A stretch of 64,000 nucleotides of DNA from Pollenia angustigena (lineage: Eukaryota; Arthropoda; Insecta; Diptera; Polleniidae). Below, piece by piece: positions 35,772 through 46,676 of this stretch. Position numbers and translations under genes: made by a program. Below the pieces are notes generated by a model, which was not told the origin of the DNA, ran no database searches, and saw nothing but the letters and a program-made list of their open reading frames with translations. The first letter of the stretch is position 1. Each line of letters begins with the position of its first letter. Where the stretch lies: contig OV884056.1 of the NCBI GenBank assembly GCA_930367215.1, positions 54,560,308-54,624,307 on the forward strand, read 5' to 3'.

Positions 35772-36612
35772 GTGCCCATATATAAAACAGGATGTGTGTA
35801 TCTATGCATGTATGTAACGTGATGAAATTTTCAGGGAATATTCAGAATATTCAGGCGGGTGACACTGTGAAGTCTGATTTTTGATTTTCGGTCTGCGAGC
35901 GGAGGGGCGTGGCAAAATCCAATTTTCATATTACACCACCAATGACATCTATATAATTTCGATGATTTTTTCTTTAAAATGATCGCCATGGTCCAACTTA
36001 GATTTATACGAAAAGAAAATTTTGCCCCGCCCACTTTTTTCGAATTACCTAAAATCAGAAAACGGCTCCATCGATTTGACAAATTTTTCTTTCAAATGTT
36101 CGTATTAATCCATTTTAAGTTTTCATCGAAAGAAAAATTTACCACGCCTACTTTAACGCCCACTTTTTCTATTAAGCCCATAACTTGAGAACGTCTTGAC
36201 CGATTTGGACGATTTATTCCGACTTAGGTTTTTACGGAAAGAACATTTTGCCCCGCCCACTTTTTTCGATTTACATAAATCATAAAACGGCTCCATCGAT
36301 TTGACTAATTTTTCTTTTAAATGTTCGTATTAATCCATTTTAAGTTTTCATCGAAAGAAAACTGCACTTTTACGCCCACTTTTTCTATGAAGTGCATTAC
36401 TTGAGAACGGCTTGACCGATTCTTTAAAATCATCGCCATGGTCCAACTTAGGTTTTTACGGAAATAAAATTTTGCACCGCCCACTTGAACGCCCACTTTT
36501 TCGATTTACCTAAAATCAGAAAACGGCTCCGTCGATTTGACTAAATTTTCTTTCAAATTTTCGTATCTTTTTAACCTAATTTGGACAGGACAACGTCTGT
36601 CGGGTCAGCTAG
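35772..36612 (+). mobile_element. Helitron relative with the alternating minisatellite
   Basis: The right end is GGGTCAGCTAG followed by T (CTAG at 36609-36612), with a GACA...TGTC mini-hairpin before it. Interior modules (CCCCGCCCAC, CCACGCCTAC, ATCGCCATGGTCCAACTTA) match 13106-13880. The left limit is approximate, set by a TATATAAAACAGGATGTGTG block. Confidence 0.7.
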
Positions 36613-37351
36613 TAAAGTATAAAAGTGTGACCTAAAACTGAAATTAAGCGAAAGATTTTTTGACAAATCTGTCCGACTTGCAAAGGTTTTTGAACATTTT
36701 CATAAAATTATGGATTCTATGCACTCAGAGTTGCATTTTCTTCACTAATGGTGTTTTCTTTTCTTAAAAATAATAATGCATTATATTTGTGTAATATATT
36801 TAACAGGTTACGCGTACCCTTACAAAGTGATAAATTTTTCTAAATTACAATGGAACAAAATAATAGCTACGTTTTACACTCAACACTAATGTGTATTTAG
36901 CGTGTTAAATATTGAATGCAAAAATTGTACTAAAAGCGAATTTTCTTTGAATTCCAAAAGCGTTAACAGCACTGATTTTCAATATTTAATGTCAGCTGTT
37001 GTTAAAAATTTTGCGACAAAAAAAGTTTTTATATCCATCACAAAATATCGACCCCTTTGCCCGAAATTATCGTATGTTACAAAAACCAAATTTTACAGGA
37101 CAGCAATTTTTCTTCTTTTCTCTGCCTTGCTTTCAGTATCAAAATGAAAATATACATTCAATTTTTGGAGCAAGGAAGTGGAATTCGCCCACAATATTTT
37201 GTCAGGTGACGTCTCTTTGAATGTAGAACAAGTTTGCATCAAAAACTCAATTTCAAAAAAATTGGCATGTACGATAATTTCACGCAAAGGAGTCGATATA
37301 ACTAATAATCACAATATAACGCAAACACAAGAAAAAACTTAATAAAAAAAT
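36613..37351. other. Unassigned stretch
   Basis: Contains one ATGGTGTTTTCTTTTCT terminus-like motif at about 36748, also seen at 38390. The short frames are unrecognised. Confidence 0.4.
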
Positions 37352-37363
37352 TACTTGCTTGCT

Positions 37364-37774
37364 TGACATTGAAATTCGGCGTAGAAAATGGAAATGGATC
37401 GGACTTACGTTGAGGAAAGATAATAGAGACATTGCTAAGGTTTCCTTTCAATGGAATCCACAGGGATATCGAAGCAGGGGGCGCCCACGAGTAACTTGGC
37501 GAAGATCTGTTGAAGAGGAGTTTACAAGAAAGGAGCTTTCATGGGCACAATTGAGAAGCTTGGCGCAGGATAGAATAAGATTTAGAAATTTTATTCAATC
37601 TATATAAGAAAAAAAAAACTTAACTTTAACCCTTTATTAACTGTAATTAATATTAATGTACATATATTGTAAAATGTATTATTTGTTGTTGCTAGAAGCT
37701 CCACTTGGAGTAGCGTTCTTATAAATATTGTAAGACACGTTAACTAAAATAAAAAAAAAAAAAATAAAAAAAAA
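37364..37774 (+). mobile_element. Severely 5'-truncated LINE insertion
   Basis: The identical 12-bp duplication TACTTGCTTGCT lies at 37352-37363 and 37775-37786. Between them is the extreme C-terminal coding end of a retrotransposon ORF, a 3' UTR and an A-rich tail. This is a textbook truncated retrotransposition product. It lies next to the partial element at 37787-37987. Confidence 0.85.
37365..37607 (+). pseudogene. C-terminal fragment of a LINE reverse transcriptase polyprotein
   Basis: About 80 codons reading RKWKWIGLTLRKDNRDIAK and RGRPRVTWRRSVEEE, then a stop at 37605-37607. This tail pattern occurs downstream of the RT domain in several non-LTR families. It is not the same family as the 27616 element as far as can be judged, and no RT motifs remain. 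Confidence 0.75.
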
Positions 37775-37786
37775 TACTTGCTTGCT

Positions 37787-37987
37787 GGCGTTATGAACGT
37801 CTGCAATGTCACATCGGCTTCGAGTGCAATATTATGACATTTATAACGTAACGACGTAATCTCTTTTGATAGTTTTCGACATGAGTTACAGACACACATT
37901 TTTCTCACTTTTCGAGAAACGATGGAATATTTTGTTTCACATCTTTTCGATGCAAGAAGTTCTCACTAAAGTTACAGAACATGGGTA
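37787..37987 (-). repeat. Partial copy of the 53947-54570 element, inverted
   Basis: Shares, in reverse orientation, blocks such as AACGATGGAATATTTTGTTT and the terminal GTTACAGAACATG followed by GTAC. The left part is missing at the LINE insertion boundary. Confidence 0.6.
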
Positions 37988-38389
37988 CTGATCTAATGAA
38001 AAGTATTATTGTTTAGAAAATTTTCAAAAAACGATGGAAGTCGTATTGGAGGTCAAACTTTTTTCGTAATACTTGTGACACATTGCATTCACACTATCAC
38101 ACTTTGTCATATTACTTGAGTTTTTGACATGTATTAATACAAAGTATAATAGTGTAAACTAGCCTTTAGCAAAATTAGGTGTCTGTAAGATACACAGGCA
38201 AGCATTTTTTTACGCGGCTTTTTGGAACCACAATTAAAAAAATGGATACTATTAGAAATGGGTGTTATATCGAAATCGCGTAAATGAACGAGTTAATCGA
38301 GCCTTACTTGCATTTAAGTTATTTAAAGAATGCGGTATATTTTTAAATGAGATTGCAAAATATTATAGGGTAACGCTCACGTGAATATC

Positions 38390-38522
38390 ATGGTGTTTTC
38401 TTTTCTACAAAAAAATGTGACATTTTATTTAAAAAAATGCAATTTTGTGTCTGTTTCTTAAAAATTTTGCTCCCGAAAAGGGTTAGTTTTTTAGAATAAA
38501 ACAAGCCAAAAGAAAACACCAT
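38390..38522. mobile_element. Short MITE with ATGGTGTTTTCTTTT ends
   Basis: A perfect inverted pair ATGGTGTTTTCTTTT / AAAAGAAAACACCAT bounds 133 bp. Single copies of this terminus also occur near 36748 and 44545, suggesting a family. Confidence 0.55.
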
Positions 38523-38639
38523 TACGAATTGTCTGGGATATAAGTTGGAGGATGAACCTAATTTGTCTTTCAATAGCTCTGTGCAAATCACTAATTCAGC
38601 CCGAGTCTGATATACTTGCCCAGTTAGGGTAAAGTGGGG

Positions 38640-38990
38640 AAACTAGGCGTCTATGGTCTAGCTAAACTAAAGAAGGGAAAGGGTACGATTTTTGCCCCTT
38701 CAACGTTCAATATTCGAGAAAGTACAAAATTTATATTTGTATTTTTTAGATAAGTTACGAATGAGTTATATAGTTTTTATTTCAATGTTTATTGGTTTCA
38801 AAGATAGACGGGGTGACAAAAGAGTTCCAAGATAAAGGTTTCACCCGTTTACTCCCCAAAAGGACCCTATTTCAAAAAAAGTAAAGGACATTTGTCTGCT
38901 ACCTTTTCTTAAATGAACAATGATAAGTATTAATTATTTTATCTCTTTAAGTTAGGTTAGCGAATTTAAACGTTTTAACCCCCTTAACAT
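38640..38990 (-). repeat. Dispersed repeat shared with 51500-51960
   Basis: Blocks such as TTTCACCCGTTTACTCCC and GATAGACGGGGTGACAAA occur here and, on the opposite strand, inside the hAT element at 51133-53497. This is likely a fragment of the same element family. Confidence 0.5.
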
Positions 38991-38999
38991 TCGAATTTC

Positions 39000-40215
39000 C
39001 AAAATCCCGTCTTAATGGATCGATTTGGCGAGAGACCAGCCTCCGGTCCAAATTTCAACTTAAGACGTTAAGGCTGTGCGATGAATAAGCCAGCCATTTT
39101 GATTTTCTGTTAACTATATTCGGTTGTTACCAGACAGCTAATTTTATTTATCTTTTGTTTTTGAGAGAGATTGTGAGTAGTAATTGATAGTGAATGATGT
39201 TGCCACATGTGCAAAAAAAAACCGCTGTTAATTACATGATAAGGTAATTTTAATTTTTGTTTCCTTAAAAATGTCCAATAGTAATTGGTTAACAATGTGA
39301 TATTAAAAAAACTGCTACAAATTTGCATGTTTAAATTCTTTTAATTCTTTAGTTTTTATAATTTTCATTCAAATTGTTGTTTTTTACTTTTGAAGGCTTA
39401 TTTGTAAGTCGTTTTTTTTTTTAATTTTATTAAAATTGTTTATATAAAAAACTTTTCTTCCAACTTCTATGCGGTATTAAAAAAATAACACACACAGAAA
39501 AAAAAATAATAAAAATAAAATTTTTTAAGAAGTAGAAAAACTACAGCAGCAATAAAAAAGGTGTTGCTTGACAAGGTGACACCCAAAGTGAAGTGAGCGG
39601 CTAAAGCGGCGGCGTTGGCGCGTTAACATTTACAAGTCTATGTTGTCCAACGTCATACTGATCATTAATGTCGTTGAAGTTGTTTCTGTTGTCATTCCTT
39701 TTATTATTGTGTATAAAACGTACCATTGAATTTAATGGTTAACAACAGCCGCAAAAAACATCTAGCATTTTTCTATATTGTTTAACGTTTTCAATTTTTT
39801 TTTTCTCAATTTTACAAAGTTTTAAAATTTTTTTTATACACTCACTCTGTCAGCTATTCATTCACTTTAGCTAATTTAGTTATTTTGATTTTCATTCATG
39901 TGTTTTTTCTTTTATTATTATTTTTTTTTTTATCATTTTCAGTTTTTCTAGTTGTCTAATAACCACAAAACAGTTAATAATTTTATAACATTAAAGCCAC
40001 CTCGTAAACAAATGTATACAGCAACGAAAAAAGCTGTCTAAAAATTGATTCCATTTTTTATGACAAATTTGCTGTCCACATTACATGATTGCAATCTAAA
40101 GTTTTTTTCTTTTCTTAAGGTTTTTAAAGAGAGCAATCTTAAAAGGATTTTAATTTTACATATTGACAATTTAAAACCAAAGTCTTAAAATATGTATTTA
40201 AAAATCTAAACTATT
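39000..40215. other. Unassigned stretch, possibly host sequence
   Basis: No paired termini were seen. A locally GC-richer patch near 39590-39640 (GCGGCTAAAGCGGCGGCGTT) stands out and could be unique host DNA. No splice-bounded frame could be recognised. Confidence 0.35.
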
Positions 40216-40835
40216 GCACTTTTCGGCTGTAGGAAATATCGCCCAAAGAAAAATGGCCCAAAAAAATAAATGAAAAATCGCCCAAATGAAGAATTGCCCA
40301 AAAGAACATGAAAAATTACCCAAAAAGTAATATATGAAATTTTGACCAAAAAAAACGAAAAAGGGCCCAAAATAAAAATGAAAAATGACCCAAAAAGAAA
40401 AAAATAATTTTTTCCCAAAAAAAATTAAAAAATTAGCCAATTTGCAAAACAGTGTTTATTATTCATATAAATTTAGTAACATACAAATGTAAGTTTTATG
40501 TAAAAAACTGCATTGTTTCTTCGACAGCTGCGCGGCAGTATGAACAGTAATACCTATTTGAGCCCTCCGCCAAACTTTGTGCACTATTCAATAGTTAAAT
40601 ATTAATTAATCACTGCATAGTTATAATCAATTACTCAAAACAGAATATAGCTTTTTGCAAGGTGGCATGTCATAAAGTCCAGTGTCGTAATGTCCATGGA
40701 CACTGTGACACTTTTGAAAACGCCATAAGCTCCGTGGGCATTAAGATATTTTGCAAATGGACATTATGTCATTTTTAAAAATGTCATAAGGTCCATAATT
40801 ACTAAAGATGTTAAATACAAAAAAAGATCTACATA

Positions 40836-40968
40836 CACCCAGAGAAAAACCACACAACCAACAAAACTATTTTTAAAGAAACTTATTTTACCATAATATG
40901 GTTGTCGGTGACAATGATATGGTTAAATTAAACAATTAAAAATGGTTTTGTTGTTTTTTCTCTGCGTG
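40836..40968. mobile_element. Small MITE in the left arm of the foldback element
   Basis: CACCCAGAGAAAAAC and GTTTTTTCTCTGCGTG are inverted, flanked by CATA at 40832-40835 and 40969-40972. The right arm of the foldback lacks this block, supporting a later insertion. Confidence 0.6.
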
Positions 40969-41000
40969 CATATATTAAACATATAACGAAAACACTTTTG

Positions 41001-41328
41001 GGCGCAAGGATTTTCTCCCCTATGGTGTAACAAATACCGGCAGCGCTTACGAAAGCGTCTCGGCATAGCCGGCCTTCGGCCTGGCGCAAGTATTTTCTTC
41101 TCTATGGTATAACAAAAACCGGCTTCGCTAAATAAAGCTTCTCTGCATAGCCGGCCTTCGGCCGGGCGCAAGGATTTTCTCCTCTATGATACAACAAAGA
41201 CCGGCTTCGCTTACTAAAGCTTCTCTGCGCAGACGGCCTTTGAGTGGGCGAAAGGATTTTTTGCTTTATGGTTTAACAAGTACCGGTTTCGCTAAGTAAA
41301 GCTTCTAAAATCTGCCTTGTTTCCGAAC
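41001..41328 (+). repeat. Left 82-bp array (four units)
   Basis: Units start GGCGCAAGGATTTT or a close variant at 41001, 41083, 41165 and 41247, exactly 82 bp apart. Each contains a CTATGGT block, ACCGGCTTCGCT, AAGCTTCTCTGC and a GGCCTTCGGCC palindrome. Unit 4 is the most diverged (GAGTGGGCGAAAGG). Confidence 0.92.
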
Positions 41329-41569
41329 AAAGGCCGACTTCGCAGATAAGCTTTAGTTAGCGAAGCCAGTATTTGTTATACCATAGAGGACAAAATCCTT
41401 GCGCCCGGCCGAAGGCCGGCTATGCAGAGAAGCTTAAGTTAGCGAAGCCGGTTTTTGTTATACCATAGAGGAGAAAATCCTTGCCCCCGGCCGAAGGCCG
41501 GCTGTGCAGAGAAGCTTTAGTTAGCGAAGCCGGTACTTGTTGTATCAAAGAGGAGAAAATCCTTGCGCC
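41329..41569 (-). repeat. Right 82-bp array (three inverted units)
   Basis: The same unit in opposite orientation, with CCTTGCGCC-type unit ends at 41405, 41487 and 41569, again exactly 82 bp apart. The two arrays meet at a palindrome, GCCTTGTTTCCGAACAAAGG(C), centred near 41324. Confidence 0.92.
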
Positions 41570-42106
41570 CGGCCAAAGGCCGGCTATGCTTTCGAGTTTG
41601 TAACCTATGCTTTCAAGTTTGTCCACGGACACTATGACACTGGACATTATGACATCCCACCTTTTTGCAATATGTCCCCTTATTTTTTAAATATCATTTA
41701 GGAATTCGACGTATAGTAATAATGAATGGAAAAATTGGGCTATTTTTCATATAATATTTTTGGGTGATTTTTCATAATGAAAAATCACCAAATTTAAAAA
41801 ACGAAAAATCACCCAATAATAACGAAAAATAAGCCAAAAATTTTGGTTCACTTTTCATAGGAGTTCAGGCCCAATTTTACATGGAATTTTTTTGGGCGAT
41901 TTTTCATTTATTTTTTTGGGCCATTTTTCTTTGGGCGATATTTCCTACAGCCGCACTTTTCAAGCAATGCAACTTTTTTGAAAAACCAAAAAAAAATAGG
42001 TGGCAACTCAGTAAACGTTAAAAAAGATTAAAGAGGCTTTAAAGCTCAAATTATACGTGACATGACCATTGCCATACAAAACAGCTTTTTGAACCAACCT
42101 TATGGG

Positions 42107-43686
42107 CAGTGTTACCGTCGGATATTTTAAAAAAGTACCAAAAAAAGGGGATATCTACAAAAAAAGTGGCACCATTTTTTGAGGTTTCATTAATCAGAAG
42201 GTCTCTCGAGAAGTAATTTTTATAAAAAATTTACTTTAATGTTTTGTCGACAAGAACATTTCTTTCGTATATATGTATTAAAAACAAAAACAAAAAAATG
42301 TTCTAAGCTATAATCGGATAATAACAAGAAATCCTATGACAAAAAAACGAATATATCACGTTTTCAAATACTTTCTATTTAATCAGTTCCGCACTTTAAT
42401 ACAAATAAATGCAATCATGCTGTTGAATTTAAGTGCTTGTGTTTTAATTAATTAATTTCGTCTATTATTGCTTCAAATTTTTGTAATCAGGCTTATAGAC
42501 CAAAAGAATTAAACTGGATTTTGTTATTAATTTGGATACAAAACATCTTCCGAAGTTACAATAATTGGTGTATCTGATAAATGTGACGTGATGGGAACAT
42601 TCCGAAAAATATAAGCATCAGTTGGAATGGTTAAATAAACTTTTTCAATGTCGTCCTGTGTTATTTATTAATGGTCAGTTTCATACAAATTTTTTTACAA
42701 TTAATTGTTCTTAAAACGACTTCTATACTTCCGTAAAATGTCTTCACTTTGAACCCAATCTTCAAAGCTAGTATCTAACAAATTTAAAGATAAAAGCATG
42801 GATTCGAAAGTATTTACTTTTAACCTATTTGTTACTTTATTTTTGATTAAAGCTAACTTAGCAAAAACACGCTCAGCAGAAGCACTATTGTGTGACAATG
42901 TAAAAATATGAGGGATCAATTTGCACAAGTTTGAATATATACTCATCAAATCAATTTTTCAATGTTCGAATTTCACGCCAAAATTCTTCAGCATTCGAAA
43001 TTTTAAATATGTGTTCATAATTCGTGTCATTTACTTTACTCTCTTGAAGTTTAAATTCATGTATAAATGCATCTGGGACAGTTATTATATCTTTAAACTC
43101 TGAAACTAATTCGAAATAGTTTACATCTTCATTAGACACTATAAATATAAATATATTGAGCTTTTTGTTTTTATATCAATTCTTGTTATCAATTCTTTAC
43201 AAAACTTTTGGTAAAAACTTAGATTTTACTTTTAATGTCAATTACACAAATTTTAGAAAAGTTTTCAGTACAGTTCGGTTTCTGCTTCACGACCAATATA
43301 CATATTTATATGTGCGAGATATCTTAACCCCCTTATTCATAATAAATAAAACAGGTTAATAGAAAGTTTATTCAACCGATTTTCAGCGAACCACGCATGA
43401 CAAGAAAAAAAATCATATAAAAGTTTCTTTTCTAAAGGATTTTTTGGCGGTTGGGAAAGACTTGAACCCACCAAGGACGCTAATTTCTTAGCATATTTTA
43501 AAGCTGGGAGTTATAAAAAAACAGAAAGAAAAAAAGTATATTTTCCTAACGTAAAAAGTATCACAAAAGTGGCAAGAATCACAAAAAGTACCACATTTGG
43601 GTGCATTTTGTAAAAGTGGCCAAATAGTATCCAAGCAGCCGAAAAAGTGGCAAATTGCCACTTTAGTGGCACCAACGGTAACGCTG
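42107..43686 (-). mobile_element. hAT transposon with transposase remnant
   Basis: Ends CAGTGTTACCGTCGG and, inward from the right, CAGCGTTACCGTTGG have the identical 8-bp TSD CTTATGGG (42099-42106, 43687-43694). The minus strand carries the transposase C-terminus. It is inserted in a dispersed repeat whose empty site is visible at about 48385 (ACCTTATGGGCAACACTG). Confidence 0.92.
42701..43139 (-). pseudogene. hAT transposase, C-terminal dimerisation region
   Basis: On the minus strand, a first frame (43139-42951) ends ISNAEEFWREIRTL. After a frameshift a second (42949-42701) has the hAT dimerisation signature LSHNSASAERVFAKLALIKN followed by TNRLKVNTFESMLLSLNLL. The AERVF block corresponds to the conserved SxxxERxFS motif. 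The catalytic core and BED finger are absent, so this is a remnant. It lies within an element bounded by an intact TSD. Confidence 0.85.
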
Positions 43687-43704
43687 CTTATGGGCAACAA
43701 TTTA

Positions 43705-43737
43705 CACAGAAAAAAATATTGGAAAATTGTGTCTGTG
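43705..43737. mobile_element. 33-bp TA-flanked mini-insertion
   Basis: CACAGAAAAAAATATT...GTCTGTG with TA on each side. The related repeat at about 48390-48410 reads straight through without it. The ends match the CACAGAAA family (2841-3065). Confidence 0.5.
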
Positions 43738-43739
43738 TA

Positions 43740-45703
43740 TTTGATTATAGATGACTTATAGATTGACATAACCACGACAATACAAACCAATTGAATTTTG
43801 GTTCCATGGTCATCGTTAACACTCAAATTATGTTAGTGAGCGGTCCAAGCAATCTGTCTCTTTCAAAACATCATTCGATGGCTAGTGAAGACTTAGGGTT
43901 ACGTTATTGCTAAAATACATACCAATTTTGGGTTCTTGCCATAAATAGCAGTGAAGTGAGGTGCACACCATGGAACTTGAGTGGCAGTCAAAAAGTTTAT
44001 CATTCAACTGTCAACCACAGAATAATGGGACTGACAAAAATGTATGCCCACATTATCGATCAAGCGAAAATTTTAGCAAAACTATCACTCATAATCGATA
44101 GTGTGTACCTGTCTTTACGGCTATGGCATTATTCACATTTATTCTGCGTTTCGATTCGGATCGAAAATTTTGTCTGTTTGGCAACTTTGGTATTCTGCAT
44201 TCCGTTAAATTTTTTTTTATTTTCATTGTATGTATCCTGCCAAGGCGAATTCACGAAACGGTGGTGTCGATACTACAATAAGTACAATACCAAAAACACA
44301 ACTTTTTATTTTTCGTTGGTCGAAAAAATACTTGCTTGCATAAAAAAATACTTGCTTGCATAAAAAAGTACTTTACGCAGAAGCAAAAAAGGGTACTATC
44401 TCACACTCAGTTATAACTGCGGGTAAGAAATGGAACAAATTTGCCATTTATTGTTGCAACATGTTTAGAAAGGAAAACGACAACTTTTCACATTTTTGCA
44501 TATATTTTTAGAATGGTAGCATATATGGAACATTATTGTCAGAAAAGAAAACACCATAAGTAATAAAAACATTAGCCAGCTGTGCTTTGAACGCCACCTG
44601 AAAAATTAATTCGCCTATTATTCTGTATTACATCACCTTGTTCTTAGCTACAAGTTTCTTCTAACAAACGCTCAAGCTTGTAGCTGAAAACAAGATTTTC
44701 GGCTTTAAAACGCCGTGAGTTTAATGTTATACAAAGAGTTGCCATCTTATAATTGGAAATATTACAAGAATAAAGCGATTTTTAATAATAACCTCGCATA
44801 TTTATCACTTTTATTTTTTACACAAATAATTCATATTGAAATTGTGTTGTTATTTTTTTCATGATTTTTATCTATAAAGTTTTTTTTCGCGTTTTTTTTT
44901 TCTCCTTACGATTGAATGGAATCAAATTAAATTGAATTGATTACACATGTAAATTTTAATTTAAGACATAAACTTCGCTCGTCGTAAATTTGATTGGTTT
45001 CAGTATTTTTTTTTTTCTTTTATACATTTTCTTTACTCCAATTTAATTGTTAACAACGATAATTACCAACGGAAGCGATAGATTATTCAATTTCAATTAA
45101 TTTTTTATAACTTTACTGTGACAGATATTTGTTTTATGGATTTTACACGGATATTGTTAAATTTTTATGGGCAAAACTAGGAAAGTGATTATTAAGTGAC
45201 AATGAAAGTTTGCGATAATTTTACGAGATTAGGTGACATTTTTTTTTTAATTTTTTTTCACTTGGTGACACTTAGGTTGACTAAGTGACAGTTAAGTTTT
45301 AAATTTGTGTGAAAAGAATTTTTAAAAATTTAATAATCGTGTTCATCTTCTGGACCAGTTTTTGTTTAAAATTTATTTAAAAAAAAATGTTTATAAATTT
45401 ACTTTATTTTCTTCTACTATTTTAAATCCGTCATTGCCATTTCTTTTCGATATTACGTGATGTTGCCATATCTCTGGCAATGTTCCAGTTTTAGTGTAAT
45501 TAAATTATCCGTTTTTGTTTTATTCACGGAAAGAATTATTTACTAAATATGGCTTGAACCAAGAAAATTTTACATGTTTCTTTATTTAAGAAAATTTTAC
45601 TAAATACGAACAAAATAATTTAAAATCAAGAAATAATTTTTAGATTTTGGATTTTCTTGCTTCAAGAAACGAACGAAATTGACTACTTAAGATCAGATCA
45701 GCT
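43740..45703. other. Unassigned stretch with repeat fragments
   Basis: 43740-43815 pairs with itself as a weak hairpin and matches about 48400-48490. CCAAGGCGAATTCACG near 44245 is an AAGGCGAA-family terminus. AAATACTTGCTTGCATAAA is directly repeated near 44330. An AGAAAAGAAAACACCAT terminus lies near 44540. The 135-codon frame at 43956-44363 crosses these repeats and is not a convincing gene. Confidence 0.4.
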
Positions 45704-45945
45704 GCCGTATTCTGTAATTCGCTTAGCTATAGCTAAATCTCGATCGCAAAAATTCCTTAGAGAAAACAAAATTTAAAATTTTTAGCGATGACACTAAAAG
45801 CTAAAATTGCAGCAAATTAAATTTGTATTGCATTGCCAAATTTAGCAATGCACGTTACTGAATTACATTTGTAGCCAAAAATTGCTAAATCAACTTTAGA
45901 TTTTTAGCGATAGAGATTTAGCTTTAGCGAATTACGGAATTCGGC
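45704..45945. mobile_element. MITE with GCCGTATTC ends, intact copy
   Basis: GCCGTATTCTGTAATTCGCT at the left pairs with AGCGAATTACGGAATTCGGC at the right. Inner CTAAATCTCGATCGC/GCGATAGAGATTTAG also pair. It is the uninterrupted relative of 27415-29041. No certain TSD was seen. Confidence 0.75.
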
Positions 45946-46674
45946 TGCAGATCTGGCAACTCTTTTATTGTTGTACCTTAGTTTGACATGCTATTTTATC
46001 TTAAATGGACTTACTTAGTTAGCCATTTATAACGACCCATGTTTATCATTGGCCAAACTAAGAATGGATTTCCAGGCGCCTCGGACTACTGCGCTTAGTT
46101 TCCAATTCCTAACTTTGAGTTTGTAAAGGTTTTCTTGTACTTGACTTAGCACAGTGTGGTAGATCGCAAATCTAGCTGGACAAAATTTATTAATCGCGTT
46201 AGGTTCACTTCTCACTCCTGAATTAAATCAAAAATGAGATCAAATATGTAAATGAATATGGTGCGGTATCCCGGGAACCCGGGAAATTTAAAAAAAAATT
46301 CCCGCTTTGCCGGGAAAAAAACTCTGCTTCTAGTAAATCTTGAAGGGCATATCTAACCATTATTAACGTCAATAATACGTCTTTCCGATGTATTTTGGGA
46401 GTTTTTACCCATTCTTCAAAAATTTCCTTTCGCCAAAGAGTGGAGGTCATACTGGAAAAGTGAAAAAAAAAATGTATGGCGGTCGCAAAAACGCGCAAGA
46501 TGTTTTTGATTTATCTTAAAGTGAACACTTAAAAGATTAACCCAAATATAGTTTAACGCCGGAATTATGCGGAATTAACAGCTTTAACTCTACTTGAAAA
46601 AAAGGAAATATTTTATTTTTTGCACTTTCTGAACTTCTTACAAAAAAAAATTTTTTTAATACTTACAATGGAAA
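45946..46674. other. Unassigned stretch
   Basis: A CCCGGGAACCCGGGAAATTT block at about 46269, with a CCGGGAAAAA repeat near 46308, resembles hAT terminal sequence, but no partner end was found. Minus-strand frames at 46027-46215 and 46223-46498 are unrecognised. Confidence 0.35.
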
Positions 46675-46676
46675 TA

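Larger units (their letters stand above)
40661..41661. mobile_element. Inner foldback-type element with 9-bp TSD
   Basis: Flanked by the identical 9-bp TTTTTGCAA (40652-40660, 41662-41670). The termini pair over about 45 bp with few mismatches, starting GGTGGCATGTCATAA and sharing GTCCAGTGTC. The core is two head-to-head arrays of an 82-bp unit. A 133-bp MITE sits in the left arm. No transposase frame exists; the frames at 40923-41171 and 41420-41647 are repeats read through. The element is much richer in GC than its surroundings. Confidence 0.88.
40225..41952. mobile_element. Outer inverted-repeat element with 9-bp TSD
   Basis: Starts GGCTGTAGGAAATATCGCCC and ends with the inverse, flanked by the identical 9-bp GCACTTTTC (40216-40224, 41953-41961). 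Each arm is about 215 bp and built of short AAAAATNNCCCAAA-type repeats. A 9-bp duplication with long repetitive inverted arms fits foldback or Mutator-like elements. A second element (40661-41661) is inserted in its middle. Without it and its TSD copy the element is about 720 bp. Confidence 0.85.

Noticed and set aside
41001..41569. Regularly spaced repeats that could suggest a CRISPR-like array
   Set aside because: There are no unique spacers; the whole 82-bp unit is repeated and inverted about a centre, and the context is eukaryotic.
40923..41647. Open frames with repeated Pro/Arg/Ala-rich peptides (40923-41171, 41420-41647)
   Set aside because: They are readings through the 82-bp arrays, whose period is not a multiple of three, so successive units change frame.
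43440..43490. GACTTGAACCC block resembling a minus-strand B box
   Set aside because: No A box or SINE tail is present nearby; it lies inside a hAT element and is too short to support.
43956..44363. 135-codon plus-strand open frame
   Set aside because: It crosses a MITE-like terminus and a direct repeat; the composition is not protein-like and no domain is visible.
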